A stretch of 64,000 nt of DNA, from contig NZ_CP019562.1 in the NCBI RefSeq assembly GCF_001983955.1, forward strand, positions 1,178,001 through 1,242,000, written 5' to 3'. The notes below the pieces were generated by a model. That model made no database searches. It was not told where the DNA came from and saw only the letters and a program-made list of their open reading frames with translations. Each line of letters opens with the position of its first letter. Within the stretch, counting starts at the first letter, position 1. A program made the position numbers and the translations under genes. This document shows positions 46,118 to 53,525 of the stretch, piece by piece. Source of the stretch: Streptococcus oralis. GTDB lineage: Bacteria; Bacillota; Bacilli; Lactobacillales; Streptococcaceae.

Positions 46118-46151
46118 ATTATAGATAAGAGTAGTTGAAATTTTTATCACA
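46118..46151 (-). promoter_or_regulatory. Promoter of conjugation operon, shared ICE type
   Basis: TGTGATAAAA (46151-46142), exactly 18 bp, TATAAT (46123-46118). Same architecture as at 4601-4634 and 21791-21824. Confidence 0.65.
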
Positions 46152-46212
46152 TTTTTGGAGTTATTGGAATAAAAAAAGCAACTCACTGCTTTACTAATGA
46201 GTTACTTTTGTA

Positions 46213-47049
46213 CTAAAATATTTGTTGCATAATTTCCCTAATAACCTGAACAGAGTTATCAAATGAGATATCTTTAGCATACTTAAATTGGCGTTGATAA
46301 CGAATCCATAGCTCTTTCTGATAATCAGAAATTTCAATTCCTCTCACTTGTTCTTCCCAATTATAAATAGTATCTTTACTTTTACGTTTTTCTGCCGTAT
46401 TCTCAAGTGCATTTTTTAATACTTCTAGATTAATCTCTTCTTTTCTAAGTTTATACAAGGTGAAAAGATCATATCGATCACGTGGGCGTGTCGAAGCCAA
46501 TCCCCTACTGATGATCGTTTCTAACTTTTCAGCAAGTACAGTCTCTAGATTATATGTCCATATCTTGATGCTTTCATTAGTAAAGATAGAACTCATTGAA
46601 TAAGTAATTTCTCTTGGTGTGATCTTATCACCAGTAGTAATATCAATAAAAACAAACTCCTTTAATGTATCGAAAGTTGCATTTAATTTTAATGAAAATC
46701 CTCCATATTCATCATCTTGGCGAATAGGTTCTAGCTTATCTACTGAAAATGAAAATCCATCAGTTTTAGAACAAAGAATCTCTTCAAAGATATGAATCAA
46801 ATGTTCTCTGCTCATTTCGGTTCCCTTCAGAGTGACATCTAAATCCATTGTGGTTCGCTTATCTAGTCCGATCATTTGACCTATTAGATACCCTCCTTTT
46901 ACAATGAAGGAATCTCTATAAGAACTAGTAGAAATCAGCTTTAACACTTGCTCAATTAAATAATGTTGTTGTACTTGTTGAGCTGGAATTCCCTTATCTT
47001 TTGAAATGTTTTTGATTTTTGCTTTAAAGCTATTCGCATTTGAAAACAT
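46213..47049 (-). CDS. abiEii: AbiEii nucleotidyltransferase toxin
   Basis: 278 aa, DUF1814 family. Motifs FIVKGGYLIGQMIG and KRTTMDLDVTLKG give the nucleotidyltransferase Gly-rich loop and metal-binding Asp-x-Asp; KLETIISRGLASTRPRDRYDLF is a later conserved motif. AbiEii is a GTP-dependent toxin of a type IV toxin-antitoxin system that also gives phage abortive infection. Its start overlaps the abiEi stop (TAATG). Confidence 0.93.
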   Translation of the reverse strand: MFSNANSFKAKIKNISKDKGIPAQQVQQHYLIEQVLKLISTSSYRDSFIVKGGYLIGQMIGLDKRTTMDLDVTLKGTEMSREHLIHIFEEILCSKTDGFSFSVDKLEPIRQDDEYGGFSLKLNATFDTLKEFVFIDITTGDKITPREITYSMSSIFTNESIKIWTYNLETVLAEKLETIISRGLASTRPRDRYDLFTLYKLRKEEINLEVLKNALENTAEKRKSKDTIYNWEEQVRGIEISDYQKELWIRYQRQFKYAKDISFDNSVQVIREIMQQIF

Positions 47050-47639
47050 TAAGATAGTACCTCCGTATAAGATTGTAACTTATCAGTTACTTTAAATAGC
47101 TGGGCATAATAAAATAATTTGTGTAAATGAATTTGATTCTGTTGAAAATATTTCTTAAACGCTGGTGCAATAATTTGAAGATCCACCTGATGAACTGGTC
47201 TTAGACACTCAACCAAAACTCGTTCAACTTCATAAACTTTAATAAATTGGCCAGGAAGACGCTCTATTTCAATAATTCCTTCACTATAGTGAGAGCGTAA
47301 AATAATAGGACGTATATCTGCTTCCTTAATGTTTTTGGTATTCGTACCATAAGGAAAACTCATCGTCATGTTAAAAGGGATAGTCAAAGATAAACCATGT
47401 AACCAAAGTGCTGTCTCCAAAGAAAAGATTCCCTTTGGAAATCGATACTGAAGAACAAACCACTCATCTAAATAAATATCAGGTAAGCGATATAAGCCTT
47501 TTTCTTCAGCATCGATTTTTCCTTCTGCAACCATTTTTAATAAGGTTTTGTAGTGTAAATTTTCATCTATCACTTGTTTAAAAGTTAAAAAACCATACTG
47601 ATTGAAAGAGTTCATCAGTTTCTCTCTTTTATCAACCAT
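47049..47639 (-). CDS. abiEi: AbiEi antitoxin/autorepressor
   Basis: 196 aa from the ATG at 47639, which has AAAGGAG; an upstream in-frame start would translate through the operator. The N-terminal winged helix (KLMNSFNQYGFLTFKQVIDENL) is followed by the AbiEi antitoxin domain (FPKGIFSLETALWLHGLS). It represses its own operon and protects against AbiEii. Confidence 0.92.
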   Translation of the reverse strand: MVDKREKLMNSFNQYGFLTFKQVIDENLHYKTLLKMVAEGKIDAEEKGLYRLPDIYLDEWFVLQYRFPKGIFSLETALWLHGLSLTIPFNMTMSFPYGTNTKNIKEADIRPIILRSHYSEGIIEIERLPGQFIKVYEVERVLVECLRPVHQVDLQIIAPAFKKYFQQNQIHLHKLFYYAQLFKVTDKLQSYTEVLS

Positions 47640-47655
47640 ATCATTCTCCTTTCTT

Positions 47656-47702
47656 AGAAATAAAATGCTAACATTTTCTATATATGTTAGCATTTTATTT
47701 CT
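47656..47702 (-). promoter_or_regulatory. abiE operator, perfect 19-bp inverted repeat
   Basis: Arms of 19 bp (47656-47674 and 47684-47702; core ATGCTAACAT and ATGTTAGCAT) around a 9-bp spacer that includes a TATATA-like -10. AbiEi proteins are known to bind inverted repeats in their promoter. Confidence 0.8.
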
Positions 47703-47789
47703 TTAAAATCAATTCATTTAGTTTTTTATTTCAAAATTAATCCATACGTAAGACAGACCAGCTATTATTAAAGAAAAAATAAGACATAG

Positions 47790-48062
47790 ACTGATAGGTT
47801 CCACACCAAATGTAACCCCATACTACCCCATACTACCCCATAAATCAGATTTATAGTGCACCATCCCTAAAAACATTCCAAGTGAAACATACAAACACCA
47901 AGCGAGAATGGTTCCTGGATGATGAGCTAATGCGAACAAAACACTTGTCAAAGAAACTCTGATATCTAATTTTCTGATTAACTTTCATAAAATTTCTCGA
48001 TACAGAAATTCTTCAAAAATACTCACATTTGTTAAGAAAAGAATAGTGATGTAATCATGATT
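47790..48062 (-). pseudogene. Truncated CAAX-protease paralogue
   Basis: DNA here resembles the 3' half of the intact gene at 50426 at about 85 percent by eye, but carries frameshifts, including a 10-bp tandem duplication (about 47820-47840), and stops abruptly after the EExxxR-coding region near 48040. It marks where the RNA/nuclease module and cassette copy 2 were inserted beside the ICE backbone. Confidence 0.75.
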
Positions 48063-48074
48063 TCAATTTTTAAA

Positions 48075-48710
48075 TCATGATGGCCATTTCACCTTTCTTG
48101 CCTTAACTGGCTTAAATCTAATCTTATTAATGAGTCTAAGCTCTATTTCTCTACAATCTGTAACGGAGGTATCATTGATTTTAAGGCTTCTTGGAAAGTA
48201 TTGATTACCTTGTTCACGTGATAGTTCTACTGTATAACTAATACCATTACTTAATTTAAAGACTACAAAATAAATATGATCTCTTCTAAATCGGCTACCA
48301 ACTCTTCTATTCAAAATGCCATCAGTTGTATAGAATTTACACTCTATTACATGTAACATTTGATAAAGCAACAAGGTTCCAACTATTTTGAATTTATTTT
48401 CGTTGAACCAACCATTATCAGCTTTATTCAGGCTTTCCAATGTCCAATCATCTTTTAATCCTTCAAAAATACTCCCAGCATTATTAGTTGGTAAATTAAC
48501 ATGATGTTCTCTAGATAATCCTAATAGATGAGGAATGGAGGAGTTTGGGACTGATAGAATAATTTCAGGACAGTTCTCCATATTTGTCTGATAAATATAT
48601 TTGTACTGAGAAACATTTTTCTCAATAGTATTGGCCAAGCAATTCATCTTAATATTGAGAATATCAATCTCTCCATCAAAAGTCTTTAGCCATTCCAAAG
48701 TATAAGTCAT
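48075..48710 (-). CDS. Nuclease-fold toxin candidate behind a structured RNA
   Basis: 211 aa, ATG at 48710 after AGGAGAAAA. Motifs SSIPHLLGLSREHHVNLP, IVGTLLLYQMLHVIECKF, YFVVFKLSNGISYTVELS and YFPRSLKI follow the order of PBECR4-type nuclease folds (compare NFMHLCGV in the gene at 35783). No signal peptide or membrane segment. It directly follows a strong terminator that ends a 200-nt RNA with a consensus promoter, so its own expression depends on readthrough, as for type III toxins. Family assignment is tentative. Confidence 0.55.
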   Translation of the reverse strand: MTYTLEWLKTFDGEIDILNIKMNCLANTIEKNVSQYKYIYQTNMENCPEIILSVPNSSIPHLLGLSREHHVNLPTNNAGSIFEGLKDDWTLESLNKADNGWFNENKFKIVGTLLLYQMLHVIECKFYTTDGILNRRVGSRFRRDHIYFVVFKLSNGISYTVELSREQGNQYFPRSLKINDTSVTDCREIELRLINKIRFKPVKARKVKWPS

Positions 48711-48724
48711 TTGAATTTTCTCCT

Positions 48725-48757
48725 AAAAAAGAGAAGGAAGCTCCTGCTTCCTTCTCT
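48725..48757 (-). terminator. Strong terminator between RNA and toxin candidate
   Basis: GAGAAGGAAGC pairs perfectly with GCTTCCTTCTC (11 bp) around a 5-nt loop, followed by TTTTTT; the ribosome site of the next gene follows immediately. Confidence 0.9.
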
Positions 48758-48921
48758 CCCACGTATTGAGTTTCACCTCACGCTAGATATGCCCTATCTA
48801 TTCCTCAAGGGTAGGCAGTCCTGCTATTCTTTTTCTCAACAAACAGTCTAAACTGAGAGCGGAGCCCACAGGCGGGTGCAGACCATATCCACTAGCCCAC
48901 AAGTAATTATATCATTTAATT
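48725..48921 (-). ncRNA. Structured RNA of about 200 nt, putative antitoxin RNA
   Basis: Predicted from the promoter at 48928-48956 to the terminator. Hairpins visible: GTAATTA/TAATTAC at the 5' end, TAGATA-GGGCA-TATCTA, and TGAG-GTGAAA-CTCA near the 3' end. The middle is GC-rich (GTGGGCT occurs twice) against AT-rich surroundings, typical of a structured RNA. No open frame with a ribosome site. Confidence 0.62.
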
Positions 48922-48927
48922 ACCTTC

Positions 48928-48956
48928 ATTATACGCAATTAGTCCATATTTGTCAA
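48928..48956 (-). promoter_or_regulatory. Perfect consensus sigma-70 promoter
   Basis: TTGACA (48956-48951), 17 bp, TATAAT (48933-48928). This is the strongest promoter in the window and fits high constitutive expression of an antitoxin-like RNA. Confidence 0.9.
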
Positions 48957-48978
48957 CAATTAAATTCATTATGAATAT

Positions 48979-48992
48979 CTAAAAATCAGGTC
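48979..48992 (+). repeat. 14-bp direct repeat, left flank of cassette copy 2
   Basis: CTAAAAATCAGGTC, repeated at 50405-50418. Different in sequence from the repeats flanking copy 1, as expected for target-site duplications. Confidence 0.7.
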
Positions 48993-49220
48993 CGTAACTT
49001 CTCAAAGTAACTTCCATCTCTCTCCCAAAACTGGAAGTTAGTTTTAGAAGTTACCTTTTTTTGAAAAGTTTGTGTTTGTATTTTGGCTTGGTTTTCGAAT
49101 CAAAAAGAGAGAATCAAGTTGATTCCCTCTCTATGTTAGTTTTTACTTATTTTCCCTATAGGAAAACTAGAATCTATTAAAAAATTCTTTTTTCTGTGAA
49201 CTTCCCCATCTTTCGATAAA

Positions 49221-49790
49221 CTAAACCTCTTCTATCTGTCCCTGACGAATGGTTACTATTCTATCGCAGACATCAACCAACTCTTCCTTATAGTGGGAAC
49301 TTAAAAGAACCAGCTGCTCTTGTCTATCGATTTGTGCCAGTCTATCAAAAAATTTCTGTCGATAATACTCATCTAAGCCATTTGTAATCTCATCCATGAG
49401 CCAACATTTCGCCTGACTAAGAAAATACATGGCAATAACCAAGCGTTGCTTCATCCCTAAGGAAGACTGATATAGTCAGCCATTTCCCAGTAGGCGATTT
49501 CATCCCTCAAGTTTAGGTCTGACTTCCAGATGTTTTTTATGAGACGAAGGTAGTCCATCCCACTTAAGTTTCCATCCAGCCATTCAACGCTCTCATAATA
49601 AAATAAAGAAGGAGGAACTACGATGTGTCCACTACTAAGGGGAAGCAACTTGCTCATAGCTCGGAATAGTGTCGTCTTTCCCGAGCCATTGATAGCAAGA
49701 ACGCCATAAATACTGCCCTTTTCAAATGTAAAATCAACATCTTGTAAGATGACTTATCGCGTTTTTAAGGTCACATGAGTAAGCTGCAAC
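49221..49790 (-). pseudogene. ABC ATPase pseudogene (cassette copy 2)
   Basis: Same sequence as the ATPase at 17296 with at least two lesions: a CAA to TAA stop near codon 12 (about 49757), and a 16-bp deletion between GGAA repeats at about 49463 that removes part of the signature region and shifts frame. The downstream permease was deleted between CATCTTTC repeats. Not functional. Confidence 0.9.
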
Positions 49791-49824
49791 ATATCTTGCC
49801 CTCCTTTTTATCACTCTTTAAGGA

Positions 49825-50088
49825 TTAATAGCCTCCTCTGTAACGGTTTACTACCTCATAACGATCGTAGTTCCAGCCTCCGCCAACTATATACTCGGAA
49901 TAGCTATAATAACGAGACCATTCCGGAATGACTTTATAACTATATGCATGGTAATTCATACTAGTCTTATAGTAGGTATTCCAATCATACCGATAACTTT
50001 TAAGAACAGTCTTAGCAGATACACTGGACTGAACAAGACCAACAGATAACAAACTAGCTAATAAAACAACTTTTGCTGATTTTTTCAT
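49825..50088 (-). CDS. Secreted tyrosine-rich peptide, second variant
   Basis: 87 aa from the ATG at 50088, with the same signal peptide and layout as 17915-18178. The mature part differs at scattered positions (YKTSMNYHAYSYKVIPEW, then RYEVVNRYRGGY), so it is a diverged allele. It keeps the promoter and cre-like site, but its own transporter is dead; export would rely on Sec and, if needed, copy 1 functions in trans. Confidence 0.65.
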   Translation of the reverse strand: MKKSAKVVLLASLLSVGLVQSSVSAKTVLKSYRYDWNTYYKTSMNYHAYSYKVIPEWSRYYSYSEYIVGGGWNYDRYEVVNRYRGGY

Positions 50089-50404
50089 GGCTTCCACCTC
50101 GCTAATATATTTACTTCCGAAAGCGCTTTAATTATATCATTTTTTTATTTGTTATGCAATAGTTTTTTTAATCCGAAAAGTCTCACACTAAACGCTAGGC
50201 AACTGGAATTTACTCTAAGACGACTCTGTTTTAGGGCTATTTGTCGTTCACTTTTTTCTGAGTCTTTTCGCTTTTGAACCCTTATATATCAAGAAAAAGA
50301 AAACCAGTGGAAGTTAGTGTAAAAAGAATTTCCACTGATTTCACGCGTTTTTCTCATACTAAAAACTAGGTTGTGGGAAACTGGAAGTTAGTTTTAGAAG
50401 TTAC

Positions 50405-50418
50405 CTAAAAATCAGGTC
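50405..50418 (+). repeat. 14-bp direct repeat, right flank of cassette copy 2
   Basis: CTAAAAATCAGGTC, the partner of 48979-48992; its first base coincides with the cassette end. Confidence 0.7.
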
Positions 50419-50425
50419 ACCTATT

Positions 50426-51013
50426 TTAAAAAAGCAGCAAACTATAAACTAGTAGGTTCCACACCAAATGTAGCCCCATACTGCCCCATAAGTCCGATAT
50501 GTAGCGTACAAGCCCTAAAAACATCCCAAGTGAAACATATAAACACCAAGCTAAAATGGTTCCTGGATGATGAGCTAAGGCAAATAAAACACTTGTCAAA
50601 CCAACTCGAATATCTAATTTTCTGACCAAGTTCCATAAAATTTCTCGATACAGAAATTCTTCAACCATACTCGCATTGATTAAGAACAATAAAAATGAAA
50701 ACCAAGGAACTTGATGTTGAAGGCCAATTAAGTTTGCTTGATTCGTACTTCCTTGAGCATGAATCAGACTAAAACATAGACTTATAATCAGTAGGCTAAC
50801 GAATCCAATACCAAGCCACTTTATCCTAATTTTCATATTGACCTTGACCACTTGTTTTCGTTGACCATACATCCATAAAAAAGAAATAAGCGACGCACCA
50901 TAGAGAATCTGTAGTATAGTTAACTCACCGATACAAAGCAATTTCAGTAAGTATAGGGATACCAATAGGACATTTACTTGTTGAAATATATAAACTGGAA
51001 TTATTCTTTTCAT
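50426..51013 (-). CDS. CAAX-type (CPBP) membrane protease
   Basis: 195 aa with about six membrane helices. Abi/CPBP motifs are present: EEFLYRE (EExxxR), LFALAHH (FxxxH) and HLVWN. Such proteins often protect bacteriocin producers or process lipid-linked proteins; substrate unknown. It lies 3 bp after the 79-aa gene in the ICE right-end operon. Confidence 0.85.
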   Translation of the reverse strand: MKRIIPVYIFQQVNVLLVSLYLLKLLCIGELTILQILYGASLISFLWMYGQRKQVVKVNMKIRIKWLGIGFVSLLIISLCFSLIHAQGSTNQANLIGLQHQVPWFSFLLFLINASMVEEFLYREILWNLVRKLDIRVGLTSVLFALAHHPGTILAWCLYVSLGMFLGLVRYISDLWGSMGLHLVWNLLVYSLLLF

Positions 51014-51015
51014 AG

Positions 51016-51255
51016 TTACCTCCGAAATAAATCTTCATAATCTAAATCTAATACCTGTACAATCCTTTCTACCCATGGACTTTGAGGCATTCGTTGTTCC
51101 ATCTTATAGTGGCGAATCTTTTGATACAAACGATTCAATTCACTTGGATAGTGAAATTCTCCCGCAAACATTTTTCTGGTTAACTCAATCCAGCTGATAT
51201 TTCTTTCAGCCAAAATAATGGACAAGTTCTCCCAAAATCGTTCAGCCATATTCAT
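51016..51255 (-). CDS. Small ICE protein with possible HTH
   Basis: 79 aa. The pattern LSIILAERNISWIELTRKM then ERIVQVLDLDYEDLFR resembles a degenerate XRE-type HTH. It lies in a tight cluster of ICE genes and may be regulatory. Confidence 0.6.
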   Translation of the reverse strand: MNMAERFWENLSIILAERNISWIELTRKMFAGEFHYPSELNRLYQKIRHYKMEQRMPQSPWVERIVQVLDLDYEDLFRR

Positions 51256-51261
51256 TCTCCT

Positions 51262-51642
51262 TTAGTTAGATAAATAATGTGTTTGTGCCATGTAAATCAA
51301 TTGTTTCGTATCTCTTGGCAATAAAGCTCTAGCCTCTTCCAAATTCAGATTTGGATAAACCCGCTTATTTGAAACCGCAAGAGGTAGTCTGATGCTTAGT
51401 TCAGGATTTTTTAAGATCATCTCAACGAAATCCGTTAATCTTAGATTGTCACGGTTCTTAAATCGTAATAAATTGGGAGATAAAAACTCAAAACAATCTG
51501 AAGAATAGCTCATCATCTCAATTAATTTATCCCTTGTCATTTCAGAAATCGAATGACAGGATACCTTAATGCCATAGTTTTGGAAGAAGTCTAAAAGAAG
51601 TTGATTTCTTTGGCTATTTTTACTTAGATAGAGATCAATCAT
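51262..51642 (-). CDS. Small ICE protein; Spx/ArsC-like pattern
   Basis: 126 aa. It begins IDLYLSKNSQRNQLLLDFFQNYGIKV with later RLPLAVSNKRVYPNLNLEEARALLP, which resembles the Spx/ArsC thioredoxin-like fold without the CxxC motif. A regulator role is possible but inferred. It overlaps the upstream gene by 8 nt. Confidence 0.6.
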   Translation of the reverse strand: MIDLYLSKNSQRNQLLLDFFQNYGIKVSCHSISEMTRDKLIEMMSYSSDCFEFLSPNLLRFKNRDNLRLTDFVEMILKNPELSIRLPLAVSNKRVYPNLNLEEARALLPRDTKQLIYMAQTHYLSN

Positions 51643-52084
51643 GGGAGACCTCCCAAAGATTCGGTTCCATTTGATATTCTGAGACGATTAAGGAATCTAA
51701 TAAATTTGCGAAGTTAATCGGTTTCTTGTCTTCATCATAAGCTTTTACAGTTACTTGGGTTGTAAGTATTCCCTCTTTTCCCTCGGCTCGATAGCCTTGT
51801 CCATATAAAACAAAAACAAGATTTTGATGATCATCTACAAAGGCATCAGCTCCGTTCTTTATATCCTGACTTTCAAGGAATTCCATAATGTTTTGAAGAT
51901 AGGATTCGTAAAATAGGGGGTAGTTGTGTTTTTTATGGTAATCATCTAAAAATGTCACCTCAAACTCACATGGATAATTGGGCATCAAAAATATTTGTTC
52001 ATCCAGCTGTTTGATTTCTGCGTCATGTAATTCTGTTTCTAATTCATCACAATCTAGTATTGACTCTTTATTTAAAGCTTTCAT
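51635..52084 (-). CDS. ICE protein of unknown function
   Basis: 149 aa, acidic and soluble, no domain I recognise (LMPNYPCEFEVTFLDDYHKKHNYPLFYESYLQN). It overlaps the methyltransferase gene by 17 bp, showing operon structure. Confidence 0.65.
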   Translation of the reverse strand: MKALNKESILDCDELETELHDAEIKQLDEQIFLMPNYPCEFEVTFLDDYHKKHNYPLFYESYLQNIMEFLESQDIKNGADAFVDDHQNLVFVLYGQGYRAEGKEGILTTQVTVKAYDEDKKPINFANLLDSLIVSEYQMEPNLWEVSHD

Positions 52085-53426
52085 CTTTTTCCTCTATTTC
52101 TTTTAATTTCTGTGCGATTGCGGCAATCACAGGAACAGTTACACTATTACCAGCTTGTTTATAGAGCTGACTATTACTAGAGACTTTTCTAGCAGCTTCA
52201 AAAGCCCAATCAGGAAATCCCTGTAGGCGAAAACACTCTTTAGGAGTGATTCGTCGTATTCTCAAACGGTAAAATTGTCCATCTATTAAGACACCGGCAA
52301 CATGGTAAACTTGCTTATCTTCTCCTTCATAGCTAGCAACTACTACTCCCATTTGACCACTAGTTGTTAACGTATTCGCTATACCTTTTCCAACTCTACC
52401 ACGCCGATACTGAGAACTTGGTCTCTCCAAATTGATTGAATCTCCCATTTCTGCTTGAGCATATCCTTTTTTAGTTGCCTCCCGGACTTTTAGAAATTGG
52501 ATTGGTTCTGGAATCAGTATTTTGGGGATTTTATCTCCACCTTGCATCGTAGTCAGTGTTGGAGATAACCCCTCACTTCCATAGACACGACCGGTCTCCT
52601 TAAAGCTAGTCGGTAAATCTCCAACAACGACAATGCCATGACGATCCTGAGTATTTAAAGTAAACATTGGCTCTTGGTTTTCCTTAAAGCGTCTACCATT
52701 TTGTCTATTGTCTAATCTATCTGGTGTCATACAAGGAATCGCAATTTTAAATCCTTCTCCTTTCCCACGAACTAAGGTTGGCGCAAGACCTTCTGAATAA
52801 TAAACTTTACCGCTCATTCCACTTTTTGATGGATTCAAATTCCCTAATGTTTTTAAAATCTCAGAGTTAGTTGCTTGACCTTCTCGTCTGAAAGGAAATA
52901 AGAGTCGGGTACCTTTCTTTCTAGAATGTCCGATAATAAACACCCTCTCTCTGTTTTGGGGAACGCCAAAATCCTTACTGTTAAGCACCTGCCACTCAAC
53001 ATCAAACCCCAACTCATCAAGTGTGGTAAGGATTGTGGTGAACGTCCGTCCCTTATCGTGATTGAGTAGGCCTTTAACATTTTCAAGAAAAAGAAAACGT
53101 GGTTGGATTTGTTTGGCCGCCCGAGCAATTTCAAAGAACAAAGTTCCTCTAGTATCTTCAAATCCCAATCGTCTTCCTGCGATTGAAAATGCTTGACAAG
53201 GGAATCCCCCACAGATGACATCGACTTTTCCTCTAAGTTTTTTAAATTCGTCATCTGAAATATCTCGTATGTCATGAAATTCAATTTCTCCTTCCGTTTG
53301 AAAAATGGACTTATAAGATTCTCTAGCAAATTTATCAATCTCACAAAATCCAATACACTCGTGTCCAACACTTTCCATTCCAAGTCGAAAACCACCGATA
53401 CCTGAAAATAAATCAATAAATCTCAT
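52068..53426 (-). CDS. C5-cytosine DNA methyltransferase (solitary)
   Basis: 452 aa from the ATG at 53426 (ATGA overlap with the small peptide gene; AAAGGG upstream). Motifs in order: I FIDLFSGIGGFRLG, IV GGFPCQAFSIAGRR (catalytic Cys), VI FLFLENVKGL, VIII QNRERVFIIG, IX/X FRLQGFPDW and YKQAGNSVTVPV. The target domain is large, with internal repeats of the Y-SEGL-PTL type. No restriction enzyme is nearby, so it probably protects the ICE against host restriction. Confidence 0.95.
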   Translation of the reverse strand: MRFIDLFSGIGGFRLGMESVGHECIGFCEIDKFARESYKSIFQTEGEIEFHDIRDISDDEFKKLRGKVDVICGGFPCQAFSIAGRRLGFEDTRGTLFFEIARAAKQIQPRFLFLENVKGLLNHDKGRTFTTILTTLDELGFDVEWQVLNSKDFGVPQNRERVFIIGHSRKKGTRLLFPFRREGQATNSEILKTLGNLNPSKSGMSGKVYYSEGLAPTLVRGKGEGFKIAIPCMTPDRLDNRQNGRRFKENQEPMFTLNTQDRHGIVVVGDLPTSFKETGRVYGSEGLSPTLTTMQGGDKIPKILIPEPIQFLKVREATKKGYAQAEMGDSINLERPSSQYRRGRVGKGIANTLTTSGQMGVVVASYEGEDKQVYHVAGVLIDGQFYRLRIRRITPKECFRLQGFPDWAFEAARKVSSNSQLYKQAGNSVTVPVIAAIAQKLKEIEEKDESFK

Positions 53427-53524
53427 TTCTTGATTATCCCTTTCTGATCGACTATCAATGTCCAAAGTGTCACACCACTTGAAATGATAATGAGCATAAC
53501 TAATACCCACTCGATTGGCGACAT
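53423..53524 (-). CDS. 33-aa membrane peptide
   Basis: ATG at 53524 has a strong GGAGGTGG ribosome site; the peptide is one membrane helix (VLVMLIIISSGVTLWTLIV) with a basic end. Its stop overlaps the methyltransferase start as ATGA. It may be a real small protein or mainly serve translational coupling. Confidence 0.6.
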   Translation of the reverse strand: MSPIEWVLVMLIIISSGVTLWTLIVDQKGIIKK

Positions 53525-53525
53525 T

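Larger units (their letters stand above)
48993..50405 (-). mobile_element. Peptide/ABC cassette, copy 2 (decayed)
   Basis: From 49056 on it matches copy 1 (15999-18516), lacking the permease. At 48993-49055 it has a 63-bp foldback whose right arm repeats the cassette's own right end (CTGGAAGTTAGTTTTAGAAG), so a right end abuts a left end, as in a head-to-tail or circular junction. Confidence 0.6.

Noticed and set aside
52853..53416. 187-aa frame inside the methyltransferase gene
   Set aside because: Shifted-frame shadow; the C5-methyltransferase motifs are all in the main frame.
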